Shown: positions 1 to 6,324 of the stretch, piece after piece
Numbering within the stretch: the stretch's first letter is position 1
Layout: every line of letters begins with the position of its first letter
NCBI GenBank assembly: GCA_964436865.1
Contig: CAYTFK010000307.1
Coordinates: 1 to 8,380 of the forward strand
Direction of reading: 5' to 3'
From: JAXGPP01 sp964436865
GTDB lineage: Bacteria; Planctomycetota; Planctomycetia; Pirellulales; Thermoguttaceae
Length of the DNA: 8,380 bases
The notes under the pieces: generated by a model
Databases searched by the model: none
Seen by the model: the letters and a program-made list of their open reading frames with translations, nothing else
What the model was told of the DNA's origin: nothing
Made by a program: the position numbers and the translations under genes

Positions 1-2252
1 AACACGCTCGTCGGATCGGCGGAATCGATGGCGTACGAGGCGAGCTGGTACTTCTCTCCTTCGTCGACGTCGCGCCGCAGTTCGTCGAGCACCTGCTGAA
101 GCACCGCGTGCTGGGCCGGACGGGCCCAGATCGCCAGTTCACCCGGCTCGGCATCGGCGATCACGCTGATGCCCGGCAATTCAGCCGTCAGCGTTGAGAG
201 CACGACCTGGAAGCGGGCCCGCTGCGCCGGCGTTACGGGGTAGATCACCAGCTTGTTCTTTTCTTCGACCGGCAGCGAAGCCATCGCCTCATCAATCAGC
301 TTCTTGACCGTCTCATGTTCGGCAGCCGTGGCGACGACGACCAGCCCCTTCCGTTGCGTGTCTGGAGTGACCGTGGCCTGGGGAACCTGCCGGCTGAGCA
401 CCGTGAGCAGGCTCGCGGGCGGGTCTTCCAGCGGATAATACCGCAGTTCCGCACCCGTGCCGGCTTTTTGGAGTTCATCGAGGGTCGCTCGAATCGCTTC
501 ATGATCCGCCGGTACGGCGAAGACGATCAGGCTTCGCGTGGCGGCATCGACCGATACGCGGGCGTCGGGCACCAGCCGCTCCAGCATCGCTTCCGCGGTG
601 GCCGGTTCGGCCTTGGTGAGCGGGTAGACCTGTAGCTGCCGCGTATTGCTGATGGACCTCGCCTGTCCGAGCTTGTCGATCGCCGTCTTGATCGTCTCAT
701 GCTGTTCGGGCGTCGCCCAGGCCACAATGCTGTTCGACTGGGAATCGAAAGTCAGTTTCGCATCGGCGAGCATCGGTTGAATGGTGGCGACGAGCTGAGC
801 GCCGGCCGATTCGACTACCGCACCGAATCGGCGCATCCGAGCGGCCCGCTCATCGGGCGGCAATGGATAGACTTCCATCCGCGGCTTTTTCTCCGGCGGG
901 TTGTTCGCCGCCATCTGCTCGAGCACTTTCTTGATCGCGGCCTGCTGGCTGGGCGGAGCGTGTGCGCTGATCTGATTGGCGGTTTGGTCCAGTGCCAGCT
1001 TCGCCGAGGGAAGCAACTTTCCCAACAATTCGATCGCCACATTAGGATCGAATGTGGTGATGGGATAAATCTCCAGTACCGGCGGTTCCGGCTTTTCCGG
1101 TTCGCGTTCCCTTTTCGTCTCCGGTTCCGGAATCGACTCGAGCACCGCCGCAATCGACTTCATCATGCCAGCCGAGCCCGTGATCAGAAGCTGCTTTGTC
1201 GCCGGCAAAGGCACGACCTTGCCGTGGGTACCCAACAGCGGTTGAATCTCGGCGGTGACCTGTTCCGTCTGGCGGCGACCCAGCGGGAGTACAATGCTGA
1301 CCAACTCGAATTTGCCGCGGTGCTCAAGCTCGGGTAGTGTGACCCGCGGGACGAGGTTCTCGGGGATCCCCTGCGAAATGTCGACCACCATTAACATGCG
1401 GCCGCGGCGGATCAGCGTATATCCCTTTCCGATCAGAACGCCGTTGAGCAGATCGATCGCTTCCGTCGGCGTGTAGTCGCGGGTATCGCTGTAGTTGAAC
1501 GTGCCGGGAGGTGGCGCATCCATCACCAGCGACAAATCCGCTTGTTCGGCCAACCATTCCAGCACGTCGGTCCAACGCTGGAAACGGAAATTGAACTGCA
1601 AACGCGACTCGGGTTTGAGCTGCCGGAACTGGGCTGCCTGGTCAGGCGTGAGCACCTGCATCAACTGGGCATCGTTGGCCTCGATGACGCTGGCCCGCGC
1701 ATCGGGCGCTGCAGCGGCGAGCGCCTTCTGACGTTTCTCGATCGTTTCGGCGATCCTCGCCCGCTGTTCGTCGGAAAGGCCAAGCGACTGCACCACTTCC
1801 GGCTTGGCGAGATCGGTGGGACTGCGCTTCGGCTCGAGCGCCTGGCCCGCGCCGGCCGGTGCTTCCGGCTTGGTCGGAGCAGGGGTGTCTGGCGACGCGG
1901 CGGGCGGCGTCTCGGCAGGCGCAGTGGCGGGTGCGGCAACGGGGGGAGTGGGCGCTGGCTGTCCAGCGGCCGGCGACGCAGCTTTGTCCTCGGAGGAGGG
2001 GGCCGCTGATGTGGGCGGTGCCGCCGCCGGCGGCGCCTGGTCGGCGGGCGGTGGCGGTTCCGGCGTGGCAGGTTGACGCGGCGATTCCGTAGCGGGTGCC
2101 GCGGCTGCGGCAGCCGCCGGCGGCGAAGGGTCGGCCGGACTGGCAGGGGCCGACTGATCCTGTCCGGCGGCCACACAAAGGACCGACAACGTGAGGACGA
2201 AAGAAATCGCCGCAAACCAAGGAAACGATCGGTGAATTCCGAGGGCGAACAC
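1..2252 (-). CDS. Exported secretin N-domain repeat protein (3' end missing)
   Basis: The 750 codons are open from a GTG at 2252-2250 to the left edge, so the C-terminus is missing. The start is supported by GGAG 8 nt upstream and by the signal peptide that follows (hydrophobic residues about 12-28). Residues 31-145 are an Ala/Pro-rich linker. Residues 150-212 resemble the LTxxQ helical segments of Spy/CpxP-like proteins (LGLSDEQ at 157, VLTPDQ at 200). Residues 218-291 look like the N0/STN domain of secretins (FNFRF, then PPPGTFNYSDT near 247). An N1-like domain follows at about 315-375. Five more related units begin at the YP motifs with Tyr396, 462, 543, 606 and 671, and another starts at Tyr740. 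Most units end in a pattern like A-x-P-x-x-H-x-x-I-x-x-x-L-D-x-L. Such KH-like domains form periplasmic rings in type II/III secretins. No secretin barrel is visible, so it may be a secretin relative or a repeat-only periplasmic scaffold. Family assignment is fairly firm; function is unknown. Confidence 0.85.
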   Translation of the reverse strand, partial: MFALGIHRSFPWFAAISFVLTLSVLCVAAGQDQSAPASPADPSPPAAAAAAAPATESPRQPATPEPPPPADQAPPAAAPPTSAAPSSEDKAASPAAGQPAPTPPVAAPATAPAETPPAASPDTPAPTKPEAPAGAGQALEPKRSPTDLAKPEVVQSLGLSDEQRARIAETIEKRQKALAAAAPDARASVIEANDAQLMQVLTPDQAAQFRQLKPESRLQFNFRFQRWTDVLEWLAEQADLSLVMDAPPPGTFNYSDTRDYTPTEAIDLLNGVLIGKGYTLIRRGRMLMVVDISQGIPENLVPRVTLPELEHRGKFELVSIVLPLGRRQTEQVTAEIQPLLGTHGKVVPLPATKQLLITGSAGMMKSIAAVLESIPEPETKREREPEKPEPPVLEIYPITTFDPNVAIELLGKLLPSAKLALDQTANQISAHAPPSQQAAIKKVLEQMAANNPPEKKPRMEVYPLPPDERAARMRRFGAVVESAGAQLVATIQPMLADAKLTFDSQSNSIVAWATPEQHETIKTAIDKLGQARSISNTRQLQVYPLTKAEPATAEAMLERLVPDARVSVDAATRSLIVFAVPADHEAIRATLDELQKAGTGAELRYYPLEDPPASLLTVLSRQVPQATVTPDTQRKGLVVVATAAEHETVKKLIDEAMASLPVEEKNKLVIYPVTPAQRARFQVVLSTLTAELPGISVIADAEPGELAIWARPAQHAVLQQVLDELRRDVDEGEKYQLASYAIDSADPTSV

Positions 2253-2260
2253 GATGTTTA

Positions 2261-2264
2261 CTCC
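2261..2264 (-). promoter_or_regulatory. Ribosome binding site deciding the GTG start
   Basis: On the minus strand GGAG lies 8 nt before the GTG at 2252-2250. No in-frame ATG near the signal peptide offers a better start, so this motif is the main reason for choosing GTG. Confidence 0.7.
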
Positions 2265-2279
2265 GGCGGGAAACGTTGG

Positions 2280-2307
2280 AGTATTGAGGCGGGGAAGCAA
2301 GTTCCAA
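2280..2307 (-). promoter_or_regulatory. Weak sigma70-like promoter candidate for the secretin-domain gene
   Basis: On the minus strand a TTGGAA box (2307-2302) and an AATACT box (2285-2280) are separated by 16 nt, each matching 4 of 6 consensus bases. The implied transcript start near 2274 leaves a leader of about 20 nt. The position is sensible, but matches this weak arise often by chance. Confidence 0.25.
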
Positions 2308-2399
2308 TTTAACCGCCGGGGAGGGTGAGGTAAAGGTTCTAAGCCGGGCGGACGTTTCACGAGAGGCATGGGCTGGGTGGGATTCGTCCCTTTCTCAGA

Positions 2400-2436
2400 C
2401 ACAGAAGACGTTTCCAGGAAATGGGAAGATTCTGTG
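2400..2436. repeat. Nested dyad in the divergent intergenic region
   Basis: CACAGAA at 2400-2406 is the exact reverse complement of TTCTGTG at 2430-2436. Inside lies a second dyad, TTTCC-A-GGAAA at 2411-2421, whose centre (2416) almost coincides with the outer one (2418). It sits about 20 bp upstream of the candidate promoter of the BON-domain gene, where a regulator site would be plausible. The rest of the 318-bp gap (2253-2570) holds no convincing gene; a short minus-strand reading frame there lacks any recognisable content. Regulatory meaning is inferred. Confidence 0.3.
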
Positions 2437-2453
2437 CGGCTTTGGCAGCTTCT

Positions 2454-2481
2454 TTGCTGTTTGAGAGCGGTCCGGTACGAT
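2454..2481 (+). promoter_or_regulatory. Candidate promoter of the BON-domain gene
   Basis: TTGCTG (2454-2459) and TACGAT (2476-2481) are separated by 16 nt, each matching 4 of 6 consensus bases. The implied transcript start near 2488 leaves a leader of about 80 nt. Location and orientation fit, but the match is only moderate. Confidence 0.3.
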
Positions 2482-2570
2482 GTCTTGTAAGGAACATACC
2501 AGTCGCACGCCCTGTTTGTCCCCTCCAAAAGGGCGGATAGACGTCGCGGCATCGATGCGAGGAGACCGTC

Positions 2571-3425
2571 ATGCGTTACTGGCTTCCGTTCTTGATTGGG
2601 GTCTCATGCCTTTTCGTGGCCTCGGCGAGTGAGGCCGTGGCTCAGCGGCAAACGAACTCCTACAGTCAGGGGGTGGAGGTAAGGGCGTCCATGTTTGGCC
2701 CCCGCACGCTCGGCCAGGGGATCGCCGCGCCCCGCGTCCGCGCTGGCGAACAGGTAAACCCTTACCCAACAAGCCTCTACACGCAGCCACCCGTATGGGG
2801 CAGCCTTCCACTCAACTGGGGAGGGACTACGAACGGCCCCTACATCTACGTCTCCCCGTGGGCAACTCCTGAGAACAGGCGTTGGAGTGATGGCGTGATT
2901 GGCAGCACGGTAGCTCCCCTCCGGGAGCGAGTTCCGTTCGCTGGAACGCCTCGCGCGTCGGCGACTGAATTGAACGCGGCGGTGCCCGCTGCCGCCGCCA
3001 ATGCCAGCGTTGTCGCACCTACCAACGTAGCCGCTCCGATGGTCGGCGGCACGGCTCAGGGCCAGACGCAGTACCCGGCGGTCCCCGAGGGCGAAATGGC
3101 TGCCCCCGGCGAGGATGCTGCGTTGGCCGCTCAAGCCGCTCCCGTGGCGCCGCCGATCCGGCCCAGCATCGAGTGGCAAACGAACTACCGGGTTGCCGGT
3201 CCGGCCGAACAGGCTCTCGCCCGCCGCCTGCGCGAGACGCTCGACGAGCGAATCACCGCACCGATTCAAGTGATGATTGCTGGTGGCACGGTAGTCCTTC
3301 GTGGGAGCGTGGTGAGCGAAGAAGCTCGCGCGGTGGCCGGGCACCTCGCCCGGTTTGAACCGGGCATCCGCACTGTCCAGAACGAACTCACCGTCGCCCC
3401 GCCCAGAGGGATTGGCAACCGGTAG
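2571..3425 (+). CDS. Exported BON-domain protein
   Basis: This is a 284-residue protein. The ATG is preceded by AGGAG with 6-nt spacing and followed by a clear signal peptide, probably cleaved after AVA at residue 24. The mature N-terminal part (about 25-125) is rich in Gly, Pro, Trp and Tyr and resembles nothing I recognise. Residues about 130-200 are an Ala/Pro/Val-rich low-complexity linker. Residues about 211-275 form a BON domain, shown by the VVLRGSV core (241-247) and the closing VQNELTV (269-275). BON domains (as in OsmY) are small folds thought to bind membranes or other periplasmic proteins, so a structural role in the periplasm or at the outer membrane is likely but inferred. There is no lipobox at Cys13, because Gly stands where Leu is expected at -3. 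The gene is divergent from the secretin-domain gene and convergent with the GH99-like gene, whose stop codon is 13 bp away. Confidence 0.85.
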   Translation: MRYWLPFLIGVSCLFVASASEAVAQRQTNSYSQGVEVRASMFGPRTLGQGIAAPRVRAGEQVNPYPTSLYTQPPVWGSLPLNWGGTTNGPYIYVSPWATPENRRWSDGVIGSTVAPLRERVPFAGTPRASATELNAAVPAAAANASVVAPTNVAAPMVGGTAQGQTQYPAVPEGEMAAPGEDAALAAQAAPVAPPIRPSIEWQTNYRVAGPAEQALARRLRETLDERITAPIQVMIAGGTVVLRGSVVSEEARAVAGHLARFEPGIRTVQNELTVAPPRGIGNR

Positions 3426-3438
3426 GCGCCGCTGGAAG

Positions 3439-6183
3439 CTACTCCAAACGGATGTAGTCGACGGCCATTTCCACACCACTCTTGTTCGTGGGATCGAACC
3501 GCAGCGAAGTTATGATTCCGCGCCAAGTCCGCTGGCCGGCCAAATCGAGCTTGTATTCGTGGAATTGGCTGTCGCCGACAACATCAAAACGGAGGCTCGT
3601 CGCCTCGCTGGGGCCACTCAAACTCGTGCCCCAGAAGACCTGGCTCCGGTCAGCCGTATCCGATTTCATCCGGATCACCAGGGTGCGGAATCGCTCGGCC
3701 TCCAACTGAATCGCGGCCTGCAAGATCGGGTCTGAGCCAGAGGACCGGCCGATCATCATTCCTCCTTCGACCTTGACGGACAAGCCGCCACTGGCACTCC
3801 AGCCCTCCAAATCGCCCGGCTGGTTGAATTCCCAAGCCGTCCGTTCTTCGATCGGGGGCAGATCGTACGGCCCGCGGCCGACGTCTTGCGGAACCAAAGC
3901 CGGCGGCCAGGAGTTGCCATCGCAAAAGGCGGAACGAAGTTGCTCGAGGTGCCCGAACCCGTGTTCGGCGTAAGGTTCGATGTAGCTCCCTTCGCCCCAT
4001 TCGTTCCACGGACCGATGGCGATAATCCGTTTGCCGGTCTGATCGGCGTACTGGCGGGCGTTGCGGCACAATTGGCCGAAGAGTTCCGGCGTGCGGCCAT
4101 AGATCACCCGCGCCTGGCTGCGGTGCCATGGTTCTGAGGACCATCCGGTGTCGACCAGCGGGATGTACAGGAGGCTGTCGGAATGGGAATCGCTCCGCTG
4201 CCAGACTTCGCGGCTGGTATCGACGACGTCGCGATACGGGAATCGCCCGCTTCCGGCCCGTTGGGCGGCAAGCTCGAAGGCGTGGTAAGCGGTGTATGCC
4301 TCGTATCCCTCGGATTCTAACTCGGCCGCGGCCGTTTGCCCTTGGTGTGAGCTCATGGCCACGAAGTAGATGCCCGGGTGTCCGGCCTCGCGGGCCATCT
4401 TCTGAGACAACGCGTACAGCTCTGCCGCTTTGGGGCTCCCGCCCACATCGCGCCGAATGTTCTGAGGAGCCCAGATGAAGACGGCCGGGCGGCCGTCGAT
4501 GCGGTAGTACTCTTTCATGCCAAAGTAGTTGTCGATCCAGTACTGCGTGACTTTGCGCCAATCGTCCAGCGAATGGGTGTTGGGTGCGTTGTGGTTGGCC
4601 CACATGATGGCCCATTGGAGATCCTTGCGGAAACGGGCCTTCATGTACGCCTCGTGCAGCCAGTGCTCGAGGTGCCGATTCCCCTGCGACCAGTACCAGT
4701 CGACCATGAAGAACTTCACGCCGTGCTCGACCGCCCATTTGATCTGCCAGTCGGCACATTCGGGATTGCTCTCGTCGTACCAGCCGAGCACGGGGCGGCG
4801 TTCGGGGTAACCGAGGATCGGTTGCCACCGGGTCATGTCGGCCCAACCGGGGAAGTAAAAGACGCCAATGTCGTACTTGCATTCAACCGGTTGCGGCGGA
4901 GGAATGTAGCCGGCGGCATCGACTTGCGGCACTGGCGTGAAGCTAAACGTCGTGCGGGCTCGAACTGTCTCGGCACCCGGGGCCGCCAGTTCCAAGAGAG
5001 CCTCAACGTCCCGAGGCTGGTCGACCTGGATCTGCCATTGAGCCGTCTGCCTCAAATCGCGACCGAGGCGGTGGAACTTCCGCTCGGCGCCGCCGATGAT
5101 CTTGATTCCGGCTGGGACGGAAAGCCTGGCTACGACATTCTCGGCCGCACGGCCGCCGACATTGAGCACACCGCACGCCAGCCCGGCGGGCCGCCCGACG
5201 CGGTTCACGCCATCGGCCTGACCGAAGTAGGTCAGTTTCATCTCCGGCGGTCCGGTGGGCCGGTCTGAAATGTCGATCGACTCGACGCGGACACTGGCGC
5301 CAGCCGCGTCGGTGGGCTGCAGGCCGAGCAGCATGATCGTATCTCGCCAGTTGGGCAGTTGCAGGGCGTCGATCGTGTACGTGTGCATCCGCCCGTCGGC
5401 ACGCAAATCGAAACCGGTGTCGGCCGTGCCCGTCTTTGTGCTGGAGACGCACATCACTCGCCCGGTCTCGCCGCGGTCGACCGCCATGCGGATCGTGATA
5501 TAGGCATTCTCTTCTGCGGGTACGGCCAGGAGCGGGCTCATCAGGAGTGGTGACGCACCCTCGGTCCTGGTCGCCATCGCGCCGTCGGAGACCGTTGGCT
5601 CCGACGTCTGCTGCCAGGCTCGCCAGCCGGCCGTCGAAGAGCGGAACTCCCACGTCTTGGCCGTCGACGGCGCCGGACTTCCCTCGTCGATGATCCGAAT
5701 CGCGGCGATCGCAAACTCACCCGAGTTCGGCGGATCGAGGCGCAGGCGGACGATCTTTCGCACCGGGTGCCAGAAGGGATAGATGCGATAGACGTGCGGC
5801 TGACCGTCGCCTCGACAGGTGAATCGCTCGCTGCGTTCCTGGCTGAATCCGCCGAACTGGCCCTCCAAAGTGTGCGTCCAGAAAAGCTCCGCTTGCCCGT
5901 CGGCAGATGTCTTCATGGCGATCTCAATGACCTGCGTGGGCGTGGCGGCGATCTCGAATACCGGGCTGAACAGGATCGGATCGCTGCCGCTCACTTTGCC
6001 GGCGAACGCGCCGCCGCGAACGCCGCCGCCCTCGATGTGCCCACCGATCGACCAGCCGCCGAGGTCGCCCGCACGATCGAATCTCCACTGGATCGCTGTT
6101 TGCTCAGCGGCCAGGGCCAGACCAGCGCCCAAAGCGGTGTACACGAGAACTGCTTGGACCAACCGACTGCTGAATGATGACAT
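3439..6183 (-). CDS. Exported GH99-like (WbsX-type) protein with jelly-roll modules
   Basis: This is a complete 914-residue protein. The ATG at 6183 has GAGGAG 6 nt upstream and starts a signal peptide (cleavage near ALA-A, residue 25-26). Module order: jelly-roll-like module about 33-166; a second, more diverged one 178-307; an Ig-like/NEW3-type beta domain about 313-417; the GH99-like catalytic domain about 437-755; and a third jelly-roll module 784-913. The first and last modules are clearly related (GDL-x-GWS, then SGSDPIL at 65-71 and 815-821). The catalytic domain has the family hallmarks DIGVFYFPGW (438-447), FFMVDWYW (491-498), WANHNAP (528-534) and WNEWGEG (726-732). Glu728 and Glu731 are the likely catalytic pair, spaced like the two acidic residues of GH99 endo-alpha-mannosidases. 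WbsX-like domains also occur in O-antigen and rhamnan synthesis loci. Here, export and binding modules favour action on an external glycan. The substrate is unknown. The gene shares a control region with the divergent isomerase gene. Confidence 0.88.
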   Translation of the reverse strand: MSSFSSRLVQAVLVYTALGAGLALAAEQTAIQWRFDRAGDLGGWSIGGHIEGGGVRGGAFAGKVSGSDPILFSPVFEIAATPTQVIEIAMKTSADGQAELFWTHTLEGQFGGFSQERSERFTCRGDGQPHVYRIYPFWHPVRKIVRLRLDPPNSGEFAIAAIRIIDEGSPAPSTAKTWEFRSSTAGWRAWQQTSEPTVSDGAMATRTEGASPLLMSPLLAVPAEENAYITIRMAVDRGETGRVMCVSSTKTGTADTGFDLRADGRMHTYTIDALQLPNWRDTIMLLGLQPTDAAGASVRVESIDISDRPTGPPEMKLTYFGQADGVNRVGRPAGLACGVLNVGGRAAENVVARLSVPAGIKIIGGAERKFHRLGRDLRQTAQWQIQVDQPRDVEALLELAAPGAETVRARTTFSFTPVPQVDAAGYIPPPQPVECKYDIGVFYFPGWADMTRWQPILGYPERRPVLGWYDESNPECADWQIKWAVEHGVKFFMVDWYWSQGNRHLEHWLHEAYMKARFRKDLQWAIMWANHNAPNTHSLDDWRKVTQYWIDNYFGMKEYYRIDGRPAVFIWAPQNIRRDVGGSPKAAELYALSQKMAREAGHPGIYFVAMSSHQGQTAAAELESEGYEAYTAYHAFELAAQRAGSGRFPYRDVVDTSREVWQRSDSHSDSLLYIPLVDTGWSSEPWHRSQARVIYGRTPELFGQLCRNARQYADQTGKRIIAIGPWNEWGEGSYIEPYAEHGFGHLEQLRSAFCDGNSWPPALVPQDVGRGPYDLPPIEERTAWEFNQPGDLEGWSASGGLSVKVEGGMMIGRSSGSDPILQAAIQLEAERFRTLVIRMKSDTADRSQVFWGTSLSGPSEATSLRFDVVGDSQFHEYKLDLAGQRTWRGIITSLRFDPTNKSGVEMAVDYIRLE

Positions 6184-6222
6184 CGCGCTCTCCTCGGTGG
6201 TAACACAACGGGAACGGACGCC

Positions 6223-6251
6223 ATTATGCGCGCCGACCGCCCGGCTGTCAC
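6223..6251 (-). promoter_or_regulatory. Candidate promoter of the GH99-like gene
   Basis: On the minus strand GTGACA (6251-6246) and CATAAT (6228-6223) are separated by 17 nt, each matching 5 of 6 consensus bases. The implied start near 6216 leaves a leader of about 33 nt that contains the GAGGAG ribosome binding site. The -35 box lies inside the left arm of the inverted repeat at 6239-6272. Confidence 0.6.
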
Positions 6252-6272
6252 GCGCCACGTTGACAGCCGGGC
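6239..6272. promoter_or_regulatory. Perfect inverted repeat, probable shared operator
   Basis: GCCCGGCTGTCA (6239-6250) is the exact reverse complement of TGACAGCCGGGC (6261-6272), with a 10-bp spacer. The arms are 22 bp apart centre to centre, about two helical turns, as expected for a dimeric DNA-binding protein contacting one face. Each arm contains the -35 box of an outward-facing promoter. The dyad lies upstream of both inferred transcript starts, so an RNA hairpin or terminator role is unlikely. The binding protein is not encoded in this window as far as I can see. Confidence 0.6.
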
Positions 6273-6288
6273 TGGCAGCGCAGATCAT
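6260..6288 (+). promoter_or_regulatory. Candidate promoter of the isomerase gene
   Basis: A perfect TTGACA (6260-6265) is followed after 17 nt by GATCAT (6283-6288; 4 of 6 bases). The implied start near 6295 leaves a leader of about 30 nt. The -35 box lies inside the right arm of the inverted repeat. Confidence 0.55.
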
Positions 6289-6311
6289 GCTGCGGTGACC
6301 GCACGCGAACT

Positions 6312-6317
6312 GGAGGA
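6312..6317 (+). promoter_or_regulatory. Ribosome binding site deciding the isomerase start
   Basis: GGAGGA ends 7 nt before the ATG at 6325 but only 1 nt before the in-frame ATG at 6319. This favours 6325, where the conserved first beta strand (MRLSLFSISY) begins. Confidence 0.75.
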
Positions 6318-6324
6318 TATGCCC

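Noticed and set aside
1861..2150. GCC/CCG-rich stretch as a nucleotide repeat array
   Set aside because: The repetition reflects the Ala/Pro-rich linker of the secretin-domain protein. There is no regular DNA unit and the frame stays open.
2604..3479. Long minus-strand reading frame opposite the BON-domain gene
   Set aside because: It lies antisense to a gene with a signal peptide, a good ribosome binding site and a BON domain. Its product is Arg/Gly/Ser-rich with no recognisable domain, as expected of a high-GC shadow frame.
3650..4882. Minus-strand reading frame of about 410 codons overlapping the GH99-like gene in another frame
   Set aside because: It is very Arg-rich and out of frame with the conserved GH99-like motifs. 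The true frame runs unbroken through this stretch, so there is no frameshift.
4378..5268. Plus-strand reading frame of about 296 codons inside the GH99-like gene
   Set aside because: It is antisense to the conserved catalytic and Ig-like regions and shows no family features or ribosome binding site; it is a shadow of the GC-rich codon pattern.
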